The notes: generated from the sequence alone by a model not told the origin. A DNA stretch of 64,000 nt from Acidimicrobiales bacterium (GCA_033344915.1 JAWPML010000001.1:1794369-1858368), one strand, 5' to 3'; counted from the first letter of the stretch, positions 43,491 through 52,786 are shown. Numbers and translations are program-made.

Positions 43491-45524
43491 ATGCCAGTAG
43501 ACGCCAAGCGGTTCGGATATCAACCGGCCCTCGACGGGCTGCGGGCCGTCGCGCTCCTCGGCGTGGTCGGCTACCACGCCGGCATCGACTGGCTCCGGGG
43601 CGGATTCCTGGGCGTCTCCACCTTCTTCACCCTGTCCGGCTTCCTGATCACGACCCTGCTCCTCCAGGAGCGCTCGACGACCGGCACCATCGCGCTCGGC
43701 TCCTTCTGGGAGCGCCGGATCCGGCGCCTGCTCCCGGCCGCCATGGTCACGATCATCGCCACCACGCTGGTGGTCGCGTGGATCGGCGACTCGTCCCAGC
43801 TCGACCGACTGCGGACCGATGCCCTCGCCTCGCTCTTCCACTTCTCCAACTGGCGCTTCATCAGCGCGGGCGACAGCTACGGCGCCCTGTTCCAGAGTCC
43901 GTCCTTCTTCCGTCACTTCTGGTCGCTCGCCGTCGAGGAGCAGTACTACTTCGTCGTCCCCGCCCTGCTGACCCTCACCCTGCGCCGCGGCGCGACCCGC
44001 GCGTTCGCCGCCGCGCTCACCGCGACCGCGGTGGCGTTGCTCGCCTGGCCGGCGCTTCTCATCACCATGGGAGCGAGCACCGATCGCGTCTACTTCGGCA
44101 CGGACGGGCGCCTCGGCGAGCTTGCCCTCGGTGCGGTGCTCGCCGTCTGGTGGCAGCGGCGGGCCGACGCCCCCGCGAGCCTCGCGGCCACCCGCGCCCT
44201 CGACGTCGCCGCCCTCGGCGCGATCGCCGCGACCGCGGCGATGTGGGCGACGGCCGAGCCCACGGACCTCTGGCTCTATCGGGGTGGACTCGCGATCCAC
44301 GCGGCCCTGGCCCTCGTCATCCTCGTCGCGGCCATGACCCCGGGATCGGTCGTCCGCCGCACGCTCGCGTTCGAGCCGTTGCGCCGCCTCGGGGTGATCT
44401 CCTACGGCGGCTACCTCCTGCACTGGCCGGTCCTACTCGTGCTCCAGCAGGAGACCGCGCTGGAGCCGCTCGCCCGCGTCGGCGTCGGCCTCGCGATCAC
44501 GATTCCGTTGGCCGCCGCCATGCACCGGTGGATCGAGACGCCGATCCGGCGGGCCCGCGGCAGCGGCCGGCGGCTTCTCCTCGTTGCTCCGGCCACGGCG
44601 ATGGCTGCGCTCATGATCGTCGCCGTGGCGGCCCGGAGTCAGCCGACCGACACACCGACCGACTTCGCCCAGGCCCAACGGGAGCTCGAAGCGCTCACCG
44701 CCGCGCCGCCCCCGCCGGCGGTCGCCGCCGTCGCCCCCAACACCGCCTCGCCCGACACCGCCTCTCCCGAGACCGTGGTGGCCGGGGCGATCGAGGAGGC
44801 CCCCGGCCCGGCGATGATCGCCATGTTCGGCGACTCGACGGCGCTGATGACCGGGCTCGGCATCGCCGAATGGGCGGCCGAGCATCCCGACGAGCTGTGG
44901 ATGATCCGCGGCGCCGCCAAGCTCGGGTGCGGCCTCATCGAGGACGGCACCCGCATCCTCGAGGGCCGGGAGGTCCCGGTCGGCGACGACTGCGTGGCGT
45001 GGCTGGACAGCTGGCTCGCGGCCCTCGACCGGCATCAGCCGACCGATCCGGACGGGACCCGGCACGAACTCGACCTCGCCATCATCCAGCTCGGCGCGTG
45101 GGAGATCGTCGACCATCGCACCGACGGCGGCTTCACGAGCCTCCTCGACGACGCCCGGGCGGACCAGCAGCGCCGGATCCTCGCTGCCGCGGTCGAGGCG
45201 CTGCACGAACGGGCGGCGACCGTCGTGCTGATCGCCCATCCCGACGTCGGCGCCGGGCGCCTGCGCGCAGTGCCGGCGGGTGCGCACTATGCGGAGTACG
45301 ACGTCGAACGGTCCGAACGGTGGCGGGAGATCGTGGCCGAGGTGGCCGCCGAACGCCCGGACACCGTGGTCATCGACCTGAACGCCTGGATCGCCGCACA
45401 GGACGACGATCTGCGGCTCCGCCCCGACGGCGTCCACTTCTCGACCGACTCGGCGCGAGAGGTGGCCGACTGGCTGGCGCCCGAGCTCCTCGATCTCGTG
45501 GACGCTCCGACCCCGGGCACCTGA
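43491..45524 (+). CDS. OafA/YrhL-type acyltransferase with C-terminal SGNH-like domain
   Basis: 677 aa. The N-terminal 370 residues are an acyltransferase-3 membrane domain: YQPALDGLRAVALLGVVGYH (about 10-29, including the conserved catalytic His), VSTFFTLSGFLITTLLLQER (about 42-61), FFRHFWSLAVEEQYYFVVPA (about 141-160) and YGGYLLHWPVLL (about 304-315). The outer part (about 430-677) is SGNH-hydrolase-like: MFGDSTALMTGLG (about 444-456, nucleophile Ser) and RLRPDGVHFSTDSAREVADW (about 643-662, D-x-x-H dyad). Such proteins O-acetylate cell-wall or surface polysaccharides. ATG 43491 is chosen as it precedes DAKRFGYQPALDG; upstream in-frame sequence is antisense to the aminotransferase gene. Confidence 0.92.
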   Translation: MPVDAKRFGYQPALDGLRAVALLGVVGYHAGIDWLRGGFLGVSTFFTLSGFLITTLLLQERSTTGTIALGSFWERRIRRLLPAAMVTIIATTLVVAWIGDSSQLDRLRTDALASLFHFSNWRFISAGDSYGALFQSPSFFRHFWSLAVEEQYYFVVPALLTLTLRRGATRAFAAALTATAVALLAWPALLITMGASTDRVYFGTDGRLGELALGAVLAVWWQRRADAPASLAATRALDVAALGAIAATAAMWATAEPTDLWLYRGGLAIHAALALVILVAAMTPGSVVRRTLAFEPLRRLGVISYGGYLLHWPVLLVLQQETALEPLARVGVGLAITIPLAAAMHRWIETPIRRARGSGRRLLLVAPATAMAALMIVAVAARSQPTDTPTDFAQAQRELEALTAAPPPPAVAAVAPNTASPDTASPETVVAGAIEEAPGPAMIAMFGDSTALMTGLGIAEWAAEHPDELWMIRGAAKLGCGLIEDGTRILEGREVPVGDDCVAWLDSWLAALDRHQPTDPDGTRHELDLAIIQLGAWEIVDHRTDGGFTSLLDDARADQQRRILAAAVEALHERAATVVLIAHPDVGAGRLRAVPAGAHYAEYDVERSERWREIVAEVAAERPDTVVIDLNAWIAAQDDDLRLRPDGVHFSTDSAREVADWLAPELLDLVDAPTPGT

Positions 45525-45550
45525 GCCGACTGTTGCTAGTCTGACCGCCC

Positions 45551-46156
45551 GTGGCAAGGCTCTACGGGATCTGCGGCGGCTCCGGCGCCGGGAAGACGAC
45601 CCTCGCGGTCGAGCTGACCCGCCGACTCGGCCCGGACCATGTGTCCGCCCTCGCCTTCGACGCCTACTACCGCGACCTCTCGCACCTCTCGATGGAGGAG
45701 CGCATGCAGGTCAACTACGACCATCCGGACTCGCTCGACCACGAGTTGTTCGCGACGCATCTCGCGGACCTCCGCGCCGGTCGACCGATCGAGGTGCCGG
45801 AGTACGACTTCGCAACCCACACCCGCACCGGTCGGACCATTCCGGTCGAGGCCCGTGACGTCGTCATCGTCGAAGGCATCCTCCTGTTCTGTTTCCCCGC
45901 CATCCACGCGCTCCTCGATCACGCCGTCTTCATCGACGTGCCCGAACCCGTGCGGCTCGAACGGCGCATACGGCGAGACGTCGCCGAGCGGGGACGCGAC
46001 GCGGACGACGTCCGCCGCCAGTTCGCCCAGTTCGTGGCCCCGATGCACGATGAATTCGTGCAGCCCCACCGCGATGCGGCCGATCGGGTGGTCGACGTCG
46101 CCGAGGACCTCGACACCGTGGCCGGCGAGCTGGCGGGCCGCATCGAAGTGAGCTGA
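45551..46156 (+). CDS. udk: Uridine kinase
   Basis: 201 aa from GTG 45551, 26 bp after the acyltransferase gene. P-loop GICGGSGAGKTTLAVEL (about 6-22), AFDAYYRDLSHLSMEER (about 35-51, DxYYxD substrate motif), VNYDHPDSLDHELFATHLAD (about 54-73), PEYDFATHTRTGRTIPVEAR (about 82-101) and VIVEGILLF (about 104-112) match the uridine kinase/phosphoribulokinase family. It phosphorylates uridine or cytidine in pyrimidine salvage. The C-terminal helix (REVAERGRDADDVRRQFAQF) is the usual lid/LID-like region. Confidence 0.92.
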   Translation: MARLYGICGGSGAGKTTLAVELTRRLGPDHVSALAFDAYYRDLSHLSMEERMQVNYDHPDSLDHELFATHLADLRAGRPIEVPEYDFATHTRTGRTIPVEARDVVIVEGILLFCFPAIHALLDHAVFIDVPEPVRLERRIRRDVAERGRDADDVRRQFAQFVAPMHDEFVQPHRDAADRVVDVAEDLDTVAGELAGRIEVS

Positions 46157-46205
46157 GTCTCCCCACCCGCTCGAATCGGACGATTTTCGTGCCGATGGAG
46201 ATTTC

Positions 46206-46853
46206 ATGTCAGAGATCGGGGTGCGTGACGCGTCTGAAAGGGTGGTGACCACTCACGCGACGCTCAGTGCCCCGATGGAGGCGATCCCCCGGGGCACGGC
46301 CCCCGGCCGACCGGCGCGCACGGTCGGCGGGCGTCGATCACGGCGGGAACGACGCGCCGAGCGCCACGACGAGGTGGTCGCCGTCTACGAGGCCCACTAT
46401 CCCGACCTTCTCCGCTTCGCCGGTTTCATCGCCCCCGAGGCGGGGATGGCCGAGGATCTCGTCCACGAGGCGTTCGTGAAGCTCTACGGCGCCTGGAACC
46501 GGATCGACGACCCGGCCCGGGTCGGCGGCTATCTCCGCACCACGGTGCTGAACCTCGCCCGCGGCCGGGCCCGCCACCTCGGGGTGATCCGGCGCAACCG
46601 CCCCGACCCGCGCCCGGACATGGCCAGCGCGGAATCGGGCGCCATGCGCAACGACAGCCGCGACCGGGTGGTCGACGCCCTCGGGCAACTGTCCGACCGT
46701 CAGCGGGCGTGCCTCGTCCTGCGCCACTACGAAGACCGGTCCGAGTCCGAGATCGCCGAGATCCTCGGCATCTCGATCGGTTCCGTTCGCACCCATGTGC
46801 ACCGCGGGATGGAATCCCTCGGTCGCCTCCTCGACGCGGAGATGCCCCGATGA
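46206..46853 (+). CDS. ECF-type (SigE-like) sigma factor
   Basis: 215 aa. Region 2: EVVAVYEAHYPDLLRFAGFI (about 56-75) and AGMAEDLVHEAFVKLYGAWN (about 79-98). Region 4: VVDALGQLSDRQRACLVLRH (about 157-176) and SESEIAEILGISIGSVRTHV (about 181-200), ending RGMESLGRLLDAEMPR. The N-terminus is an Arg-rich extension (GGRRSRRERRAERHD) of about 50 residues. It is of the SigE/SigM-like actinobacterial type. The stop codon overlaps the ATG of a membrane protein gene (ATGA, 46850-46853), the usual sigma/anti-sigma arrangement. The promoter at 46157-46205 was not resolved. Confidence 0.92.
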   Translation: MSEIGVRDASERVVTTHATLSAPMEAIPRGTAPGRPARTVGGRRSRRERRAERHDEVVAVYEAHYPDLLRFAGFIAPEAGMAEDLVHEAFVKLYGAWNRIDDPARVGGYLRTTVLNLARGRARHLGVIRRNRPDPRPDMASAESGAMRNDSRDRVVDALGQLSDRQRACLVLRHYEDRSESEIAEILGISIGSVRTHVHRGMESLGRLLDAEMPR

Positions 46854-47608
46854 ACGAGTTCGAGATCCGCCGAGCCCTCGCCGGTGCTGCGGCCCCGGCA
46901 GCCACCGCCGACCCCGAGCGCCTGCGCGCCGCCCTCGTCCACGCCGACCGGATGAAGACCGTGCGCATGGCGATGGCCGTCGGCGCCGTGACCCTCGTGG
47001 CGAGCCTCGGCATGTTCCTGGCCCGCACCGGCGAGACGACCGCACCGACGAACGTCGTCGACCAGCCCGACCAGCCCGCCCCGGATCCGAGCACTCCGTT
47101 CATCGACGACGCCTCGGCCGAGACCACGACCACCACGGTGGCGGCCACCACGACGGCCCCGGCGCCGGCGAACGATCCGTCCCACCTCGCGACGCCGACC
47201 ACCACCGAGCCGCCGGCCCTCGTCACCGCGACGACCACGCTCCCGCCCGTCACCACCACCACCGCTCCCCCGCCCACGACGACCGCCGCCCCGACAACGA
47301 CGTCGCCCACCACGACCACGGCGCCCACCACGACCACGACCGAGGCCGCCGTCGCCTTCACCGCCCAGGCCCGCTACGGCAGCTGCGAGGAGGATCCGCC
47401 CTACGACGAGTACTCCGGCACTGCCGCCCCCGGCGCGACGATCACCGTCACGTCCGCCTACAACGCCACCACCCAGACGACGGCCGACGGCAACGGCGAC
47501 TGGTTCGTGCGGGTCGAGTTCCCCACTGCTCCCGTCGACGAGCACTTCGACGTGACCGTCGGCGACGGCACCGACAGCCAGGTCTTCGACTTCGTCCGCA
47601 CCGCCTGA
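46850..47608 (+). CDS. Membrane protein coupled to the sigma factor; possible anti-sigma or output protein
   Basis: 252 aa. A short N-terminal cytoplasmic part (residues 1-38, MNEFEIRRALAGAA) precedes a single helix MAMAVGAVTLVASLGMFLA (about 41-59). Outside comes a Thr/Pro/Ala linker of about 100 residues (TTTTAPTTTTTEAAV), then a small globular domain (about 165-252) with an Ig-like beta plan: GSCEEDPPYDEYSGTAAPG, then ITVTSAYNATTQTTADGNGD and FDVTVGDGTDSQVFDF. It is placed like an anti-sigma factor, but the usual ASD zinc motif (HxxxCxxC) is missing. The large secreted part may be a sensor or a surface protein controlled by the sigma factor. Confidence 0.65.
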   Translation: MNEFEIRRALAGAAAPAATADPERLRAALVHADRMKTVRMAMAVGAVTLVASLGMFLARTGETTAPTNVVDQPDQPAPDPSTPFIDDASAETTTTTVAATTTAPAPANDPSHLATPTTTEPPALVTATTTLPPVTTTTAPPPTTTAAPTTTSPTTTTAPTTTTTEAAVAFTAQARYGSCEEDPPYDEYSGTAAPGATITVTSAYNATTQTTADGNGDWFVRVEFPTAPVDEHFDVTVGDGTDSQVFDFVRTA

Positions 47609-47650
47609 GGGCCGCTCGGCGAGCGCGACGACGGTGCTACCGTCCGGCGC

Positions 47651-48637
47651 ATGTCTCTGGACGGCAATACCCTCGACCGTGAAACCCGATACCGCGACGA
47701 CGTCGTCACCTACGCTGGCGTGGTCGGCGAGAACATCGACATCCCGAGCCGGAACCCGTCCAACTATGTGACCGCGATGGCCGGCCCGGCCCCGGGCGAG
47801 GCCGCCGACGACGCCGTCGTGCTCGACGGGAAGCTGTTCGTGCCCGAGGGCGCCGCCGGTGCGACGGTGATCGTCACGCCGGGATCGCTCGGCGTCGGGC
47901 CCAACCACGAGCAGCACGCCGAGACATTGGTCCGCGCCGGCTTCGTCGTCTTCGTGCTCGATCCGTTCGGCGCCCGATCCGTCACCTCGACCGTGGCCAA
48001 CCAGGTCCAGTTCAGCTTCGCGGCCAGCGCCTACGACGTGCTCGCCGCCGTCGCCGTGCTCGCCGACCGCCCGGAGGTCGACCGCAGCCGCATCGCCGCC
48101 CAGGGCCACAGCCGCGGCGGCGCGGCCGTCACCATCGCCTCGAGCCGCCACTTCGCCGACGCCGTACTCGGCGACGGCCCCCGACTCGCCGCCGCCTACG
48201 CCGTCTATCCGTGGTGCGGCCACCAGTTCCTCGACGCCGACATCGGCGACACCCGCCTCCGGGCGATCATCGGCGAGCGTGACGAGTGGTGCTCCGTGCA
48301 GGAGGCCCAGTCCCAGATCGCCGCCCTGCGCGCCGGCGGGGCCGATGCGTCGATCCGGATCGTCGGCAACGCCCATCACAGTTTCGATCGGCTCGAGCCC
48401 GTGTCGTTCATGGAGGAGGCGCGGGTCTGCCCGAACATGCCGACGACCTACCTGGCCGACGACGGCGCCATGATCGATCCGATCGTCGGCGAGCCCGATC
48501 CGGCTCTGACCGATGTCGACCTCTTCACCGCCGCCATCGAGCGGGGCTTCGGCCAGAAGGGCGCCCACATCGGCGGCGAGGGCGATCAGCCGGCCGTGTT
48601 CGAGGCCGACATGCTCGCGTTCCACGCCCGGCTCTGA
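47651..48637 (+). CDS. Alpha/beta hydrolase, dienelactone-hydrolase-like
   Basis: 328 aa. An alpha/beta-hydrolase core: VIVTPGSLGVGPNHEQHAET (about 75-94; oxyanion loop), VVFVLDPFGARSVTST (about 99-114), nucleophile elbow IAAQGHSRGGAAVTIAS (about 150-166, GHSRGG), acid residue near ERDEWCSVQEAQSQI (about 213) and catalytic His in VGNAHHSFDRLE (about 237). The family includes dienelactone hydrolases and acyl-peptidase-like enzymes with a short lid. No signal peptide. It is probably cytoplasmic. The neighbours (Thr-rich membrane protein before, methyltransferase convergent after) give no hint of substrate. Confidence 0.8.
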   Translation: MSLDGNTLDRETRYRDDVVTYAGVVGENIDIPSRNPSNYVTAMAGPAPGEAADDAVVLDGKLFVPEGAAGATVIVTPGSLGVGPNHEQHAETLVRAGFVVFVLDPFGARSVTSTVANQVQFSFAASAYDVLAAVAVLADRPEVDRSRIAAQGHSRGGAAVTIASSRHFADAVLGDGPRLAAAYAVYPWCGHQFLDADIGDTRLRAIIGERDEWCSVQEAQSQIAALRAGGADASIRIVGNAHHSFDRLEPVSFMEEARVCPNMPTTYLADDGAMIDPIVGEPDPALTDVDLFTAAIERGFGQKGAHIGGEGDQPAVFEADMLAFHARL

Positions 48638-48649
48638 GCCGGACCGACC

Positions 48650-49816
48650 TCAGGCGACGAACGCGCCGACCGTCTCCACATGGGACGTGCCGGGGAACAT
48701 GTCCACCACCGTGAAGCGGTCGAGGCGCATCCCGGCGTCGATCAGCAGGCCGGCGTCGCGGGCGAACGACGACGGGTCGCAGCTCACCAGCACGAACAGC
48801 TGTGGCTCCGACCGCAACAACGCCGTCACGGCCGCCTTCCCGAGGCCCTCGCGGGCCGGATCGGCGATCACGATCGCGGCCGGTGACGGGCGCCACCGCT
48901 CGACCGACGCGGCGATGATCCTGACGTCGCCGTCGAGGTTCACGCGGGCATCGGCGATCGAGTCACGACTGCGTTCGATCGCGTGGACGGTGCGCCCTTC
49001 GCCGATCGTCCCGGCGAAGATGCCGACCCCCGCGTAGGCGTCGACCAGCGGGCCGTCGGCACCGAGGACGTCGACCATCTCGCGGACCTCGTCGACGAGC
49101 GCGTCGACCCCGGCTGGGCGGTTCTGGAAGAACGACTGGGCGGACACCCGCCAACGGCGACCGCCCGCCTCCTCGTGGATCCACGCCCGCTTCCCCTTCT
49201 TGAGGTCGGCGGAGCCGACGACGAGCACGTCGTCGGGCACCTCGATGTCGAACGGGCTTCCCTCGACCAGCACCAGGCGTTCCCCGGTGCGGTTGCCGAC
49301 CCGGATCGTGACCTCGTGCGCGTCACCGAACCGGCCGTCGACGAGCAGTTGCTCGGCGGACGGGTCGACGGCGTCGCACGACTCGGGCACCACCACGTCG
49401 TGCGAGCCACGGATGCGATAGCCGGCCCGCCCGTCGCTGACGGCGGCCCGCACGGTCGTGCGGCCGTGGTCGTCGTCGAGCGAACGCAGGTCCGGGTCAG
49501 GGGCATCGAGTCCCAGCCGGGCGAGCTGATCGACCACCATCGACGACTTCAGGCGCAGCTGGGCCGACTGGCCGACGTGGAGCAGATCGCACCCACCGCA
49601 GCCCTCGATCTGGTGGGTACACGGCACCGGCACCCGGTCGGGCGACGGGTCCAGCACCCGCACGACCCGGGCCCGCGACCAGCGGCGATCCACCTTGAGC
49701 ATCTCCACGCTCACGGTCTCGCCGGGCAGGGCGCCCTCCACGAACACCACCCGGCCGTCCTCCGCGCGGGCGACGCCGGCGCCGTCTCGCGCAGTTGCCG
49801 TCACCCGGAGTTCCAC
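48650..49816 (-). CDS. TrmA/RumA-family RNA (uracil-5-)-methyltransferase
   Basis: 388 aa. An N-terminal TRAM domain (MELRVTATARDGAGVARAED) is followed by an iron-sulfur cysteine cluster motif CTHQIEGCGGCDLLHVG (about 66-82, C-x7-C-x2-C plus a later Cys). The methyltransferase part has FFQNRPAGVDALVDEVREMV (about 228-247), the SAM motif DAYAGVGIFAGTIGEGRTVH (about 259-278), DPAREGLGKAAV (about 313) and the nucleophile VSCDPSSFARDAGLL (about 338-352). It methylates uridine in rRNA or tRNA. The four-Cys cluster favours a RumA/RlmD-like enzyme. The start codon is 71 bp from the rpe GTG on the other strand. Confidence 0.92.
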   Translation of the reverse strand: MELRVTATARDGAGVARAEDGRVVFVEGALPGETVSVEMLKVDRRWSRARVVRVLDPSPDRVPVPCTHQIEGCGGCDLLHVGQSAQLRLKSSMVVDQLARLGLDAPDPDLRSLDDDHGRTTVRAAVSDGRAGYRIRGSHDVVVPESCDAVDPSAEQLLVDGRFGDAHEVTIRVGNRTGERLVLVEGSPFDIEVPDDVLVVGSADLKKGKRAWIHEEAGGRRWRVSAQSFFQNRPAGVDALVDEVREMVDVLGADGPLVDAYAGVGIFAGTIGEGRTVHAIERSRDSIADARVNLDGDVRIIAASVERWRPSPAAIVIADPAREGLGKAAVTALLRSEPQLFVLVSCDPSSFARDAGLLIDAGMRLDRFTVVDMFPGTSHVETVGAFVA

Positions 49817-49887
49817 GAACGGAACGGTATCGGCACCCCACCGAGAATCGCCCTGCCCCGCCCGACCCGGCAGGTAGGGTCGCGCCC

Positions 49888-50559
49888 GTGAGCCGCGCCA
49901 TCGAGATCGCCCCGTCCATCCTTCCCGCCGATTTCGCCCGCCTCGGCGAGGAGTGCATCGACCTCGAGAAGGCGGGCGCCGACCGCATCCACTGGGACGT
50001 CATGGACGGCGTCTTCGTCCCCAACATCACCGTCGGACCCGATGTCGTCTCCAGCATCCGTCCCCATCTCACCATCCACTTCGAAGCCCACCTGATGGTC
50101 GTGAAGCCCGACGAGATCGCGCCCCTCTATGTCGACGCCGGCTGTTCGACCGTCATGGTCCACGCCGAGGCCTGCACCCACCTGCACCGATCCCTCGACA
50201 ACATCCGCAAGCTCGGCGCCCGCAGCGGCGTCGTCCTCAACCCCCACACCCCGGCCAACGTGCTGTCCCATGTCCTCGACGTCACCGATCACATCCTCGT
50301 CATGACCGTCAACCCCGGCTTCGGCGGCCAGACCTACATCCCGCTTCTCGACAAGATCGCCGACCTGAAAGCCATGGTCGACGCCTCCGGCAACGAGATC
50401 GACATCGAGGTCGACGGCGGCATGAGCGCCGACACGATCGGCGAGTGCGCCGCGGCGGGGGCCAACGTGTTCGTCAGCGGCTCCGCCCTGTTCCGCTACG
50501 ACGACAAGGCCGAAGGCATCGCCGAGCTGAAGTCGATCGCGGAAGCGGCCCGGGCATGA
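49888..50559 (+). CDS. rpe: Ribulose-phosphate 3-epimerase
   Basis: 223 aa from GTG 49888, giving the family start SRAIEIAPSILPADFARLGE. Motifs: ADRIHWDVMDGVFVPNITVG (about 31-50; metal His and catalytic Asp), HFEAHLMVVKPDEI (about 65-78), LVMTVNPGFGGQTYIP (about 138-153, phosphate-binding loop) and IEVDGGMSADTIGECAAAGA (about 171-190, catalytic Asp). It interconverts ribulose 5-phosphate and xylulose 5-phosphate in the pentose phosphate pathway. The TGA at 50557 overlaps the ATG of the next (MOSC) gene (ATGA), so translation is coupled. Confidence 0.96.
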   Translation: MSRAIEIAPSILPADFARLGEECIDLEKAGADRIHWDVMDGVFVPNITVGPDVVSSIRPHLTIHFEAHLMVVKPDEIAPLYVDAGCSTVMVHAEACTHLHRSLDNIRKLGARSGVVLNPHTPANVLSHVLDVTDHILVMTVNPGFGGQTYIPLLDKIADLKAMVDASGNEIDIEVDGGMSADTIGECAAAGANVFVSGSALFRYDDKAEGIAELKSIAEAARA

Positions 50560-51395
50560 GCCTCACGGTCTCCGAACTCCGCCGCTTCCCGGTGAAGTCG
50601 TTCCAGACCCCCCGCGTCGACCGGGTCGACCTCGGCCGCCACGGCATCGTCGGCGACCGCTTCCTCGGCCTGCGCGAGGTCAACACCGATCGGGTGCTCA
50701 GCGCCAAGGCCCCCCGCATCGGCGAGACCCTCCTCGGCTTCTCCGCCGACTTCGACGCCGAACCCGTCGCCGGCGAAGCCATGCCCGCCGTCACCCTCAC
50801 CATCGACGGCGACACCTTCTCCTCGGCCGACCCCGCCGCCGTCGCCACGGCCGCATCCGCCGCCCTCGGCATGGAGGTCGAGCTCGTCACCGCCGGCGAC
50901 CAAGCCATGACCTACGCCTCCGAATGGCCCGACATCGGCGAAGGCTTCGCCCTGTCCGGAATCGAGCTCGATCTCCCGTCCGCACTCGCCGAGCAGGGCA
51001 GCTTCGCCGACCTCGAACCGCTCCACATCCTCACCACGGCGAGCATCGCCCACATCCAGGAACGCGCCGCCGACAGCGTCGTCAACGCCGATCGGTTCCG
51101 CCCGAGCGTGCTTCTCGACACCGGTGATCTCGACTGCATGCCCGAGAACGACTGGGAGGACCGCACCGCCACCATCGGCGGCGCCACCATCCGGTTCGGC
51201 TCCACCGCCCCCCGCTGTGTCATGACCACCCGCGCCCAGGCCGGCCTTCCCCGTGACAAGGCCGTGCTCCAGACCATCGCCGCGGCGAACAAGCGCCCCT
51301 TCGGCGGGTTCGGCGACTTCCCGTCGCTCGGGATCTATGCCGTGGTGGTCGAACCCGGCCCCGTCGCCGTGGGCGACACCCTCACCTTCACCTGA
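50556..51395 (+). CDS. MOSC protein with N-terminal beta-barrel (MOSC_N type)
   Basis: 279 aa. A MOSC_N-like start (MSLTVSELRRFPVKSFQTPR, then DRVDLGRHGIVGDRFLGLRE) leads into a MOSC domain with EPLHILTTASIAHIQERAAD (about 163-182), RFRPSVLLDTGDLDCMPEND (about 188-207), IGGATIRFGSTAPRCVMTTR (about 213-232; Cys for molybdopterin), and GIYAVVVEPGPVAVGDTLTF at the end. This is the YcbX/MARC-like architecture. It may reduce N-hydroxylated substrates or transfer sulfur; no partner reductase is nearby. It starts inside the rpe stop codon, which gives no functional link. Confidence 0.85.
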   Translation: MSLTVSELRRFPVKSFQTPRVDRVDLGRHGIVGDRFLGLREVNTDRVLSAKAPRIGETLLGFSADFDAEPVAGEAMPAVTLTIDGDTFSSADPAAVATAASAALGMEVELVTAGDQAMTYASEWPDIGEGFALSGIELDLPSALAEQGSFADLEPLHILTTASIAHIQERAADSVVNADRFRPSVLLDTGDLDCMPENDWEDRTATIGGATIRFGSTAPRCVMTTRAQAGLPRDKAVLQTIAAANKRPFGGFGDFPSLGIYAVVVEPGPVAVGDTLTFT

Positions 51396-51414
51396 GCGAA
51401 CTACCGTCGTCGCC

Positions 51415-52761
51415 ATGCGGTGGACGGCGTGTGTGCTCGCCCTCACCCTCGTGGGGGCTGCCTGTGGTGACGATGCGGCCGCGCCCGACGACACCACCAG
51501 CACCATCCCCACCGTGGTCACCGGCGTGTCCGAGGAGTCGCCGACCGGCTCCGGCGTGTTCATCCCGTGGCACGAGCGCGCCACCTTCGACCCCGTCGGC
51601 CAGGACCCCGCCGACTGTGTCACCCGCGACCGTGACGCCGACGACAGCCGCGAGGCCGGCGGCGACATCGATCTCGGCGGTGACGGTGGTGGTGACGGCG
51701 GTGACGACGCGACGGCCCCGGACCGCCCGGCCACCGACCTCGAACAGGCCAACAGTTGGCTGATCGTCGAGGGCCTCCCGCTGGTCGACGCCGAGGACCC
51801 GGATCTCGTCGATGTCACCGGCGGCCGCATGGTGCTGCACCCCTCATCGGACTTCGCCCCGACCCATCTCGTCGCCGCCCGCGACGATGTGCGCCAGACG
51901 CTCGAATGGATCGCCGGTCGACGCGACGTGACCCTCACCGCCCTGCTCTTTCTCGCCACCGACGATCTCGACCTTCCCGACGCGGCCGGCCAGCAACACG
52001 GCGAAATCGTCGCGGGCTGGGCGGTCGTGGACGAGCAGCTGGTGTCGTTCCGTGGCTGTGACAGCGTCCTCTGGCTCCTCGAGACGCTGGACGGCGTCGG
52101 CCTCGGCGGCTCCACCGACGAGCTCGCGCTGATCGAGTCGCTCCGGGCGATGACCGAAACCCGCCAGAGCGTGCTCGCCGCCATGGGCGTGGGGACCAAT
52201 TCGTTCCGTTTCGACCATTGCGCCCCGAAGGACCCCGGCATCATCCCGAGGCTCGGGTTCGGCGGCGCGGACATGGCCATCGGCTGGGGCGCCCTGCCCG
52301 AAGGCAACGACGGCCGCCTCGACCTCGACGGCTGGACCATCCACGCCGCTCCCCAACACGACCCCGCGCCCGTCATCGACGCTCCCCGCGTGGTCGACTG
52401 GTCGGCCGACGACTGGTTCGTCACCTACGACGCGACCGATCCGAACGCGGTGGCCGTCGGCCTCTTCGGGGTCGACGCCGACCTCGGCCTCTACGCCGCC
52501 ACCTCGCTGACCTACGACTGGGAGAACGTGTGCGACATCGTGCGCGACGTGCTCGCCTTCGCCGAGTTCCTCGCCGGTGTGGAACCGGATCGGGAGCGCT
52601 GGGACCTTCCCGCCGGTGAGGCCGGCGACGAGCAGATCGTGATCGACACGCTGCTCGCGTTGCGCGACGACGAAGACACGCTCGAGAAGTTCTTCCTGTG
52701 GACGCCGTGCACCTACAAGCTCTGCGTGCTCAACGGCGACGTGCCGCCTCGCATCAGCTGA
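51415..52761 (+). CDS. Secreted lipoprotein, unknown function
   Basis: 448 aa. Lipoprotein signal MRWTACVLALTLVGAACGDD with lipobox VGAAC (Cys 17). A Thr/Asp/Gly-rich linker follows (VSEESPTGSGVF, then DLGGDGGGDGGDDA around 86-97). The mature domain has conserved-looking segments EQANSWLIVEGLPLVDAEDP (about 109-128), LFLATDDLDLPDAAG (about 177-191), WTIHAAPQHDPAP (about 311) and a C-terminal pair of cysteines FFLWTPCTYKLCVLNGDV (about 425-442) that may form a disulfide. It resembles other long, acidic, surface lipoproteins of this group, such as those at 17495 and 54767. No family assignment is possible. Confidence 0.65.
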   Translation: MRWTACVLALTLVGAACGDDAAAPDDTTSTIPTVVTGVSEESPTGSGVFIPWHERATFDPVGQDPADCVTRDRDADDSREAGGDIDLGGDGGGDGGDDATAPDRPATDLEQANSWLIVEGLPLVDAEDPDLVDVTGGRMVLHPSSDFAPTHLVAARDDVRQTLEWIAGRRDVTLTALLFLATDDLDLPDAAGQQHGEIVAGWAVVDEQLVSFRGCDSVLWLLETLDGVGLGGSTDELALIESLRAMTETRQSVLAAMGVGTNSFRFDHCAPKDPGIIPRLGFGGADMAIGWGALPEGNDGRLDLDGWTIHAAPQHDPAPVIDAPRVVDWSADDWFVTYDATDPNAVAVGLFGVDADLGLYAATSLTYDWENVCDIVRDVLAFAEFLAGVEPDRERWDLPAGEAGDEQIVIDTLLALRDDEDTLEKFFLWTPCTYKLCVLNGDVPPRIS

Positions 52762-52786
52762 CGCCAACTCCTGTCGCCCGGCCATC

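Noticed and set aside
43385-45544. Arg/Pro-rich + strand frame of about 719 aa
   Set aside because: It is a shifted frame of the OafA-like gene with no domain of its own.
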